Shown: one piece after another, positions 1-5,200 of the stretch | Layout: each line of letters opens with the position of its first letter | Numbering within the stretch: position 1 is the stretch's first letter | Notes under the pieces: model-generated | Told to the model about the DNA's origin: nothing | The model's input: the letters and a program-made list of their open reading frames with translations, nothing else | Databases searched by the model: none | Source of the DNA: CALEAR01 sp035301485 | Lineage (GTDB): Bacteria > Pseudomonadota > Gammaproteobacteria > Pseudomonadales > Alcanivoracaceae | Direction of reading: 5' to 3' | NCBI GenBank assembly: GCA_035301485.1 | Contig: DATGUF010000003.1 | Span: 1 to 5,850, forward strand | Length of the DNA stretch: 5,850 nt | Made by a program: the position numbers and the translations under genes

Positions 1-2253
1 GTACTGTACCTGTGGATATTGCTCAGAAGCAGGGCCTGGCTGTGACGCCATACCGTTCACATCAGAGCTAATACTCATTGCAATCATTTCACTTGTTGGG
101 TGCACTTCTTTCAGCTCTGCTAATTTATGAATAAAACCAGTAGCCGATGTATTCATTGGATAAATCAAGCCGCCAAGTTTCAACATACGCTCAGCCTGCT
201 CTTTCTTTAGCCCACCATGGCCACCATGAGTAGAAACTAGCGGGTATTTTCTTGCCTCAGCAACCCATAACGTGTCTTCTTTCATGCGTAACGACATGTG
301 ATCCACATCCACAATCATCTTACGGTCCATCACTTTGTTTAATGCATATTGCCCTAAATCTGTTAAACCGCGCTTGTTACACTGGCGTTTTTCCGTGGGG
401 TACATGGGCAAAGTGCCTTGCAGTAATTCATTAGGTAGTTTTGTAAGTGGAGTATCTAGAAGATCACCCAAACCGCCCAAGTAACCGCCTAAAGGCCCCG
501 GCAGTGATGTTAAAGGCCCACCTAACACTTCAGACACCGGCTTTAATAACAACCCTAGCAACTTGTTTAAGCCATCTGTAACAGGATTTGTTGGCACATG
601 CTCAAAAGGATTCGCGGAAGTTAAATAAGTGCCTGGCGTAAAGTAATACTCCTCGTATTCACCCTCTGTGGGGCAATCTTCCGTGCGCCAGAAGCTACCT
701 GTATCCACAAAGTTGCCCACGTTTAGAATCAACTCGTTAAAAATACCGTTGCCGCCCAGGGCGTTATCAAATTCGTGAATCAAGTTAACTTGACGTATTC
801 CTGCGTCATACAATTGCTCTAGCATTTCATCAATGTCATTTTCATCACATTGACGTTCTTCTACGCCTACATCCAACACACGTAAATTGGTAACACGGCA
901 ATCAAATAGATGTGATACTTCAATACCAAGCACCACCGCTAATTTACCTTGGTTAATTACCTGTCGAGCTTCTGCGGGACTTTCAACAATACGGAACCAA
1001 CCTTCACCAGGCCCCCCTGATTGAGCATCAATGTAGCTTTCCATATTCCGCATAAATTTAACTTGGCGGAAAGCAGTGGCCATTTCATTACAATGATCGT
1101 CTAAGCTTGCTCCAAGAAGACCACCAACATTATTAATAAGTGCGTTAATTAGTTGACGTGGATCCACGTTAGCTGGATCCATTAGGTTTGGAGCTGTTTT
1201 GACCACTGTTTGTAGGTGGCACAACACCTCATTTTGCACCACGTTGTTCACTAACAAACGCATCCCCGCAAGCCAAGCACGTTCCACCCATTTGTAGTAA
1301 GCCGCTTCGTGGGTGAGCATATCGTGCGCGGGCCAATCTCTAAAAGTAGGCCATCCTTTTGTGTCATGGGTATCGGTAGGGGAGCCGCCATACAGGTTAC
1401 CCACTAAATCCAAACGGCCTTCGGGGCCATGCATATACTGATCATCGGGCAGCGCCTCAGTGACTCCATACGGGCTATAAGGCATGCCCACATGCACACC
1501 GCCTAAGAAATCTGTAGAGCTCACATGAGAGTGCACATCCGCAAAGCCCACTACAGGTTTATCAACGCCATTGCCTTTAAACGTAGTGCCTTGCACCAAC
1601 GTATGAATTTCCGGGAACTCAGCGCATTGCTCAGCCTCCACCGCAACGAAATCAACATATTGCGTTACGTCATCGTCCTGCGTGGCCACCACCTCTAAGG
1701 CTTGCGTATCCGTATTTAACGCCAGCGCTAAATCACGCTTTTTCGACAACACGCGGTAACGGCCATCGTTATACTCCATGGCCCAGAGAACGTCTTCGTC
1801 CACATCCCAACGAGTACTGCTTGCGCTAGGTGCGTTCACCACGCCCAACTTCGTGTGCTTTGAGGTCAGAAGTTGTTCATCATGGGTATAAATAAGGTAT
1901 TCACCCAACGCACTCGGCTTCATGAAAAAGCCAGATGCCTCTTCGGGTTGCTGTACACCAGCAATATAATGATCATCCGCACCCTGGAAAAAGTGTTCTG
2001 CAATAGCGGGCCTCATGGCATAGCAACCGTTCGCAAGCGAGTACTCACTGCGAGGTTTCACCACCACTTCTGGCACTTCGTTCTCGTTCTCCTCTTCGCC
2101 CTCTTCGTCTTTGCCTGGTTCCTGCTGGCCTGAGTTTTCCTCAATAGAGGGTTGTTCCGATGCCAAGGTGGTGGCTTCAGTAGCCTTACTAGAGGATTGT
2201 TCACAGCCGACCATCAACAGCACACTGAATAACAATAGGTATCTTACAAACAT
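1..2253 (-). CDS. Peptidase M19 (membrane dipeptidase)-like lipoprotein, C-terminus outside window
   Basis: A frame of 751 codons starts at the ATG at 2251-2253 and stays open to base 1, so the C-terminus is missing. Residues 1-17 are a lipoprotein signal (MFVR, hydrophobic core, MVGC lipobox, Cys17). Glu18 at +2 suggests outer-membrane sorting. A strongly acidic linker follows (about 38-62). Residues about 66-215 may be a beta-trefoil-like or other beta domain; this is a guess. From about 232 the pattern fits the M19 dipeptidase barrel: His241-Ser-His243, GIE with Glu445, LIH with His493, VDH with His652, STH with His676 and SSD with Asp731. These correspond to human renal dipeptidase His20/Asp22, Glu125, His152, His198, His219 and Asp288. 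The second ligand is His rather than Asp. Spacings are much longer than in the human enzyme, implying insertions at about 270-420 and 500-625. M19 enzymes cleave dipeptides or related amides with two zinc ions; the substrate here is unknown. The family call is fairly sure, the activity is not. Confidence 0.82.
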   Translation of the reverse strand, partial: MFVRYLLLFSVLLMVGCEQSSSKATEATTLASEQPSIEENSGQQEPGKDEEGEEENENEVPEVVVKPRSEYSLANGCYAMRPAIAEHFFQGADDHYIAGVQQPEEASGFFMKPSALGEYLIYTHDEQLLTSKHTKLGVVNAPSASSTRWDVDEDVLWAMEYNDGRYRVLSKKRDLALALNTDTQALEVVATQDDDVTQYVDFVAVEAEQCAEFPEIHTLVQGTTFKGNGVDKPVVGFADVHSHVSSTDFLGGVHVGMPYSPYGVTEALPDDQYMHGPEGRLDLVGNLYGGSPTDTHDTKGWPTFRDWPAHDMLTHEAAYYKWVERAWLAGMRLLVNNVVQNEVLCHLQTVVKTAPNLMDPANVDPRQLINALINNVGGLLGASLDDHCNEMATAFRQVKFMRNMESYIDAQSGGPGEGWFRIVESPAEARQVINQGKLAVVLGIEVSHLFDCRVTNLRVLDVGVEERQCDENDIDEMLEQLYDAGIRQVNLIHEFDNALGGNGIFNELILNVGNFVDTGSFWRTEDCPTEGEYEEYYFTPGTYLTSANPFEHVPTNPVTDGLNKLLGLLLKPVSEVLGGPLTSLPGPLGGYLGGLGDLLDTPLTKLPNELLQGTLPMYPTEKRQCNKRGLTDLGQYALNKVMDRKMIVDVDHMSLRMKEDTLWVAEARKYPLVSTHGGHGGLKKEQAERMLKLGGLIYPMNTSATGFIHKLAELKEVHPTSEMIAMSISSDVNGMASQPGPASEQYPQVQY
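415..576 (-). other. Gly/Leu/Pro-rich insertion inside the M19-like domain
   Basis: Residues about 560-613 of the lipoprotein are dominated by Leu, Gly and Pro, with recurring LGG, LLG and LPxxL units (for example LGGPLTSLPGPLGGYLGGLG). This falls between His493 and His652. Those two sites are about 159 residues apart here against 46 in human renal dipeptidase, so the segment is an insertion relative to the classical fold. It could be a surface lid, a membrane-contacting loop or a dimer element; the sequence does not decide. Confidence 0.5.
2068..2142 (-). other. Acidic low-complexity linker in the lipoprotein
   Basis: Residues 38-62 of the lipoprotein contain 12 Glu/Asp in 25 residues, mostly GAA/GAG codons, with Gly, Asn, Gln and Pro between them. 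Such stretches after a lipid-anchored Cys are usually flexible tethers that hold a folded domain away from the membrane. The plus strand of this stretch is a TTC/CTC-rich run. Confidence 0.7.
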
Positions 2254-2259
2254 GCTAGG

Positions 2260-2265
2260 CTCTCT
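2260..2265 (-). promoter_or_regulatory. Ribosome binding site of the lipoprotein gene
   Basis: On the minus strand, AGAGAG precedes the ATG by six bases. It is a moderate purine-rich Shine-Dalgarno sequence and supports the start at 2253. The CAA-rich repeat arm lies directly upstream, so a protein or RNA bound there would interfere with ribosome loading. Confidence 0.55.
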
Positions 2266-2266
2266 T

Positions 2267-2284
2267 TTTTGTTGTTGTTTTTAT
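2267..2284 (-). promoter_or_regulatory. CAA-repeat (CA-motif-like) element beside the lipoprotein RBS
   Basis: In the sense of the lipoprotein mRNA this reads ATAAAAACAACAACAAAA and ends one base before the AGAGAG ribosome binding site. It contains overlapping matches to AAnAAnAA, the RNA pattern bound by Hfq with Crc in Pseudomonas catabolite repression. Such sites typically lie at or next to the ribosome binding site, as here. The motif match is seen; regulation by Hfq/Crc is inference and depends on the host having Crc. Confidence 0.4.
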
Positions 2285-2374
2285 GTGCAAATAAGCATGG
2301 GGTTTTCACCCTGCACGGCATTATTGCACTAACGTACAAGTTGGCGCCTGTCTGTTAAAACAAAAAGATTCGGC

Positions 2375-2402
2375 ATTGTAGTCAGTGTTTGAATGCTTTC
2401 AA
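2375..2402 (-). promoter_or_regulatory. Predicted sigma70 promoter for the lipoprotein gene
   Basis: On the minus strand, TTGAAA (2397-2402, five of six matches to TTGACA) is followed after 16 bases by TACAAT (2375-2380, five of six matches to TATAAT). Transcription would start near 2368, giving a leader of about 115 nt that includes the CAA-rich element. The -35 box overlaps a small palindrome (TTGAA-N4-TTCAA, 2389-2402), and a GTTTAAAC palindrome lies just upstream at 2407-2414. Either could be an operator, but both are short. Confidence 0.5.
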
Positions 2403-2470
2403 TACCGTTTAAACAACCACTCTAAAACGATAAAAACAACAACAAAACAACAACTTAAAAGAAGACCTGT

Positions 2471-2479
2471 TGTTATAGA
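2471..2479 (+). promoter_or_regulatory. Possible extended -10 promoter for the isomerase gene
   Basis: TGTTATAGA has the TGn extension followed by TATAGA (four of six matches to TATAAT). No good -35 box is present at 16-18 bases upstream, where the CAA-rich tract lies. If used, transcription would start near 2486 and the leader would be about 60 nt. It is the best candidate on this strand but weak. Confidence 0.25.
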
Positions 2480-2535
2480 GGGTTTCCTATTGCAGTCTTG
2501 CACCCAACTAGGCACCTTATAGGCCTACCATAAAC

Positions 2536-2541
2536 AAGGAG
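2536..2541 (+). promoter_or_regulatory. Strong RBS of the isomerase gene
   Basis: AAGGAG lies five bases before the ATG at 2547 and fixes that start. The 12-base string AAGGAGAGAACA is repeated exactly before the Usp gene at 5189-5200. Confidence 0.85.
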
Positions 2542-2546
2542 AGAAC

Positions 2547-3401
2547 ATGAGCACCCTGCCTAGCTACAACTGTTTTGATGTAACAGTGAAGAACCACATT
2601 GCCCATGTGGTGTTTAACCGCCCTGATGCCTTAAACACCATGAACCATGATTTTTGGGTAGAGCTGCCCCAGTGCATTACAGCCATTGAGATGCATACCG
2701 ATGCGCGCGTAATAGTGGTGTCGTCCACCGGCCGCCATTTTTCTGCGGGTATGGACTTAGGCGTATTTGCCGACCCCACCAGCTTGCCCATGGCGGGCGA
2801 CCAAAGCCGTGTGGCCGAAAACCTCCGCCGTGTAGTGCTGCAATTACAAGACAGCCTTTCTTCTCTTGAAAAAGTGCGTTTACCCGTACTTGCCGCCGTG
2901 CAAGGAGGCTGCATTGGTGGTGCCCTCGATTTAGTGTGCGCGGCCGACATGCGCTATTGCACTGCAGACGCCTACTTCAACATTAAAGAAACCGAAATTG
3001 GCATGACAGCCGATGTGGGTACGCTGCAGCGCATGCCTAAACTCATTCCTGAAGGCGTGGTGCGCGAGCTGGCCTACACAGGTCGTCGTTTTGCAGCAGA
3101 AGAAGCGTTCCGTTTAGGCTTTGTAAACCAAGTGTTTGCCAACCACGAAGAACTATTAGCAGGTGTTATGGCCATTGCAGCCCAAATTGCCAAGCATTCG
3201 CCTTTGGCCGTAACGGGCTGTAAAGCCATGATCAATTACAGCCGCGACCATAGCGTGGCCGATAGCTTAGATTACATGGCAACTTGGCAAGCGGGCATGT
3301 TCCGCCCCACAGATATCATGAAATCCATGCAGGCTAATGCCACGAAAACGCAAGCGGAATACGACGACCTATTCCCTGTAAAGCCCCTTTTTGAGCGTTA
3401 A
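2547..3401 (+). CDS. Delta(3,5)-delta(2,4)-dienoyl-CoA isomerase (ECH1-type, crotonase superfamily)
   Basis: This 284-residue enzyme of the enoyl-CoA hydratase/isomerase superfamily most likely converts 3,5-dienoyl-CoA to 2,4-dienoyl-CoA, so that unsaturated fatty acids with odd-position double bonds can enter beta-oxidation in the cytoplasm. The N-terminal part has the crotonase NRPDALNTM motif (24-32) and the first oxyanion-hole segment HFSAGMDL (64-71). The second is QGGCIGGALDLV (119-130). Residues 124-164 closely follow mammalian ECH1, including ADVGTLQRMPKL. Asp128, Glu148 and Asp156 have the same spacing (20 and 8) as the catalytic Asp176, Glu196 and Asp204 of rat ECH1, which separates it from plain hydratases. 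Length is normal for a bacterial member without a targeting sequence. It stands alone on its strand, with no other beta-oxidation genes in view, and is divergent from the lipoprotein gene. A generic enoyl-CoA hydratase label would be the fallback. Confidence 0.88.
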   Translation: MSTLPSYNCFDVTVKNHIAHVVFNRPDALNTMNHDFWVELPQCITAIEMHTDARVIVVSSTGRHFSAGMDLGVFADPTSLPMAGDQSRVAENLRRVVLQLQDSLSSLEKVRLPVLAAVQGGCIGGALDLVCAADMRYCTADAYFNIKETEIGMTADVGTLQRMPKLIPEGVVRELAYTGRRFAAEEAFRLGFVNQVFANHEELLAGVMAIAAQIAKHSPLAVTGCKAMINYSRDHSVADSLDYMATWQAGMFRPTDIMKSMQANATKTQAEYDDLFPVKPLFER

Positions 3402-3416
3402 TTTACGGCCAAACGC

Positions 3417-3455
3417 ACGGTGGCCGCGGCGCTCACAGGCGCTGCCGGCCGCCGT
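3417..3455 (+). terminator. Very stable hairpin after the isomerase gene, no U-tract
   Basis: Bases 3417-3432 pair with 3439-3455 to give a 16-bp GC-rich stem with one bulged C, two G-T pairs and a six-base loop (TCACAG). It begins 15 bases after the isomerase stop. No run of T follows on either strand, so it is not a canonical intrinsic terminator. It may protect the mRNA 3' end, help Rho-dependent termination just downstream, or be a REP-like element. The structure is clear; the function is inferred. Confidence 0.5.
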
Positions 3456-3520
3456 ACTCGGGGGCGCACTTGACCATGCTGCCCTTAGCTGCCAAAATTC
3501 TCTTCGTTTTCTTTAGCCTA

Positions 3521-3566
3521 GCCTGCGCCCTCCCGCCCTAACGCTTCCTATCCCTGCACCTTCCCG
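3521..3566 (+). terminator. C-rich, G-poor stretch, possible Rho utilisation region
   Basis: By hand count 25 of 46 bases are C and 7 are G, with many pyrimidine-C dinucleotides. This composition is typical of rut sites that load Rho. Its place after the isomerase gene and its hairpin, and before the SulP leader, would suit a Rho-dependent terminator separating the two units. Composition alone is weak evidence. Confidence 0.25.
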
Positions 3567-3603
3567 TGTTGTAAGTAGCCACCGAATAGCGGTCATCTTT
3601 TTC

Positions 3604-3618
3604 TGGCATAACATGCCA
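3604..3618. promoter_or_regulatory. Perfect palindrome TGGCAT-AAC-ATGCCA, possible operator
   Basis: Two six-base arms are separated by three bases, about 85 bases before the SulP start. Dyads of this form often bind dimeric regulators, and a -10-like CATAAC lies inside it. No regulator is recognised. It could also form a small RNA hairpin. Confidence 0.3.
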
Positions 3619-3690
3619 CTTTTCCCTTACACCGACAGTGCAATAACAAGTGTTAAGCGCTGGCCGCAGCCCTGTTACTGCTTCATAACG

Positions 3691-3696
3691 AAAAGG
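3691..3696 (+). promoter_or_regulatory. RBS that decides the SulP start
   Basis: AAAAGG sits six bases before the ATG at 3703. The upstream in-frame ATG at 3613 has no purine-rich sequence before it and would add 30 residues of non-membrane, Pro/Cys/aromatic-rich sequence, so 3703 is preferred. Confidence 0.6.
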
Positions 3697-3702
3697 TTTC
3701 CC

Positions 3703-5190
3703 ATGCTTGAAAAAATGAAACTCGAATGGTTATCCAACATTCGCGGCGATTTACTCGCTGGCCTAGTGGTAGCACTAGCCCTTGTGCCTGAAGCCATTGC
3801 CTTCTCCATTATTGCCGGCGTAGACCCTAAAGTTGGATTATATGCCTCGTTTTGTATTGCCATCATTATTGCTTTTGTGGGCGGACGCCCCGGCATGATC
3901 TCGGCAGCCACTGGCGCCATGGCCTTGCTGATGGTGACCCTCGTGCGCGAGCATGGGCTGCAATATTTACTGGCCGCCACCTTGCTCACAGGGGTTCTGC
4001 AAATTATTGCTGGCTACTTAAAGCTCGGTAATTTAATGCGTTTTGTATCGCGCTCCGTCATCACGGGGTTTGTGAACGCCTTAGCAATTTTAATTTTTAT
4101 GGCGCAATTGCCCGAACTCACTAACGTTACCTGGCACGTGTACGCCATGACAGCTGCGGGGCTAGGCATTATTTATTTGTTCCCCTACGTCCCTGTGGTG
4201 GGCAAAGTCATCCCTTCTCCTCTCGTATGCATTGTATTGCTTACCGCAGTGGCGTTGGCTTTCGGCATTGATATTCGCACCGTGGGCGATTTAGGTGAGC
4301 TGCCCGATACACTGCCTGTATTCTTATGGCCTGATGTACCCCTCACACTAGAAACCCTGAAAATTATCCTGCCTTATTCCTTAGGTTTAGCTGCTGTGGG
4401 TTTGCTCGAATCCTTAATGACAGCCAACATTGTGGACGAATTAACCGACACCGAAAGTGATAAAAACCGTGAATGCAAAGGCCAAGGTGTGGCCAACATC
4501 GGCGCCGGCTTGCTCGGTGGTATGGCTGGTTGTGCCATGATTGGGCAATCAGTTATCAACGTTAAATCTGGTGGCCGCGGCCGCTTATCCACCCTTTCCG
4601 CTGGTGTTTTCCTGCTTATTTTGATCATGTTTTTAAGCGATTGGTTGCAACAAATCCCCATGGCGGCACTAGTAGCCGTGATGATCATGGTATCCATTGG
4701 TACCTTCTCGTGGAGCTCTGTGCGCGACCTTAAACGCCTGCCCGTTTCCACCAATATTGTGATGCTCTCCACGGTTGCTGTGGTGGTGGCCACCTCCAAC
4801 CTAGCGCTCGGCGTGCTCGTAGGTGTGTTGTTAGCCACCCTGTTCTTCGCTAATAAAGTGGGCCGCTTTATGGTGGTTAAACAGCAGGAGCTGGAAGATG
4901 GTGCACGCACCTATAAGGTAATGGGCCAAGTGTTTTTTGCTTCTTCCGAGCAATTTATTAAGGCTTTCGACTATCGCGAAGCCGTGGAGAAAGTGATCAT
5001 CGACTTAAGCCAAGCGCACTTTTGGGATATCACCGCTGTGTCGTCCCTCGATAAAGTGGTGCTGAAATACAAGCGCCAAGGTGCCGAAGTGGAGATTTTA
5101 GGCATGTCTGAAGCCACTGCCACTATTGTGGATAAGTTTGGTGAGCACACCAGCCCTGAAGAAGTGCAGCGTTTAATGGCGGGCCACTAA
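3703..5190 (+). CDS. SulP-family (SLC26-like) inorganic anion transporter with STAS domain
   Basis: This 495-residue inner-membrane protein is a member of the SulP family, which moves sulfate, bicarbonate or other anions, usually with H+ or Na+. The start NIRGDLLAGLVVALALVPEA (12-31) and the following DPKVGLYASF (41-50) are hallmark SulP sequences of transmembrane segments 1-2. Hydrophobic segments continue to about 385. The conserved segment after GLLESL (Glu236) contains DKNRECKGQGVANI (253-266) and GCAMIGQSVINVKSG (276-290). Residues about 398-493 form a compact STAS domain (VIIDLSQAHFWDITAVSSLD at 431-450), the cytoplasmic part that in this family affects transport and binds partners. An upstream ATG at 3613 would give 525 residues but lacks a ribosome binding site. 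The next gene starts 10 bases after the stop, so the two are co-transcribed. The transported anion cannot be told from sequence; sulfate and bicarbonate are both possible. Confidence 0.9.
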   Translation: MLEKMKLEWLSNIRGDLLAGLVVALALVPEAIAFSIIAGVDPKVGLYASFCIAIIIAFVGGRPGMISAATGAMALLMVTLVREHGLQYLLAATLLTGVLQIIAGYLKLGNLMRFVSRSVITGFVNALAILIFMAQLPELTNVTWHVYAMTAAGLGIIYLFPYVPVVGKVIPSPLVCIVLLTAVALAFGIDIRTVGDLGELPDTLPVFLWPDVPLTLETLKIILPYSLGLAAVGLLESLMTANIVDELTDTESDKNRECKGQGVANIGAGLLGGMAGCAMIGQSVINVKSGGRGRLSTLSAGVFLLILIMFLSDWLQQIPMAALVAVMIMVSIGTFSWSSVRDLKRLPVSTNIVMLSTVAVVVATSNLALGVLVGVLLATLFFANKVGRFMVVKQQELEDGARTYKVMGQVFFASSEQFIKAFDYREAVEKVIIDLSQAHFWDITAVSSLDKVVLKYKRQGAEVEILGMSEATATIVDKFGEHTSPEEVQRLMAGH

Positions 5191-5194
5191 GGAG
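5189..5194 (+). promoter_or_regulatory. RBS of the Usp gene overlapping the SulP stop codon
   Basis: AAGGAG uses the last two bases of the SulP TAA stop and lies six bases before the ATG at 5201. Ribosomes ending the transporter would sit on this site, which favours coupled translation and a matched output of the two proteins. Confidence 0.8.
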
Positions 5195-5200
5195 AGAACA

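Larger units (their letters stand above)
2267..2447. repeat. 18-nt perfect inverted repeat flanking the divergent promoter region
   Basis: The arms are 2267-2284 and 2430-2447. The plus-strand right arm reads ATAAAAACAACAACAAAA and the left arm is its exact reverse complement. They are separated by 145 bases, so each divergent gene has the same CAA-rich sequence upstream in its own sense orientation. The right arm continues into a further ACAACAAC run to 2454. The sequence is low in complexity, so part of the identity may reflect simple-repeat bias. Confidence 0.75.
3402..3702. other. Intergenic region between isomerase and SulP genes
   Basis: This 301-base stretch has no convincing gene. 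It holds a GC-rich hairpin (3417-3455), a C-rich and G-poor stretch centred on 3521-3566, a perfect 15-base palindrome (3604-3618), an AATAACAA sequence (3642-3649) that fits AAnAAnAA, and the SulP ribosome binding site. No clear sigma70 promoter for the SulP gene was found; CATAAC at 3607-3612 is the nearest -10-like sequence, and no -35 goes with it. Confidence 0.6.

Noticed and set aside
252..434. 60-residue plus-strand frame, and similar plus frames at 1873-2133 and 2111-2332
   Set aside because: They lie wholly or mostly opposite the lipoprotein frame, lack ribosome binding sites, and show no recognisable family pattern.
1156..1169. 14-base perfect palindrome ACGTGGATCCACGT
   Set aside because: It is inside the lipoprotein coding sequence, and one such palindrome in a window this long is not far from chance expectation.
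2564..2950. Minus-strand frames opposite the isomerase, SulP (3675-3989, 4374-4910) and Usp (5218-5688) genes
   Set aside because: Each is antisense to a strongly supported gene and has low-complexity, Ser/Thr/Arg/Pro-rich composition typical of shadow frames.
3476..3541. 21-residue frame with a hydrophobic, lipobox-like end (FSLAC)
   Set aside because: It resembles a small entericidin-like lipoprotein signal, but there is no ribosome binding site, it stops four residues after the Cys, and it sits in the C-rich stretch where chance hydrophobic codons are expected.
3604..3618. Sigma54 promoter suggested by TGGCA
   Set aside because: The downstream GC comes two bases too early for -24/-12 spacing and the TTGC element is absent.
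3613..3702. N-terminal 30-residue extension of the SulP protein
   Set aside because: The upstream ATG has no ribosome binding site, and the added residues do not resemble a SulP N-terminus.
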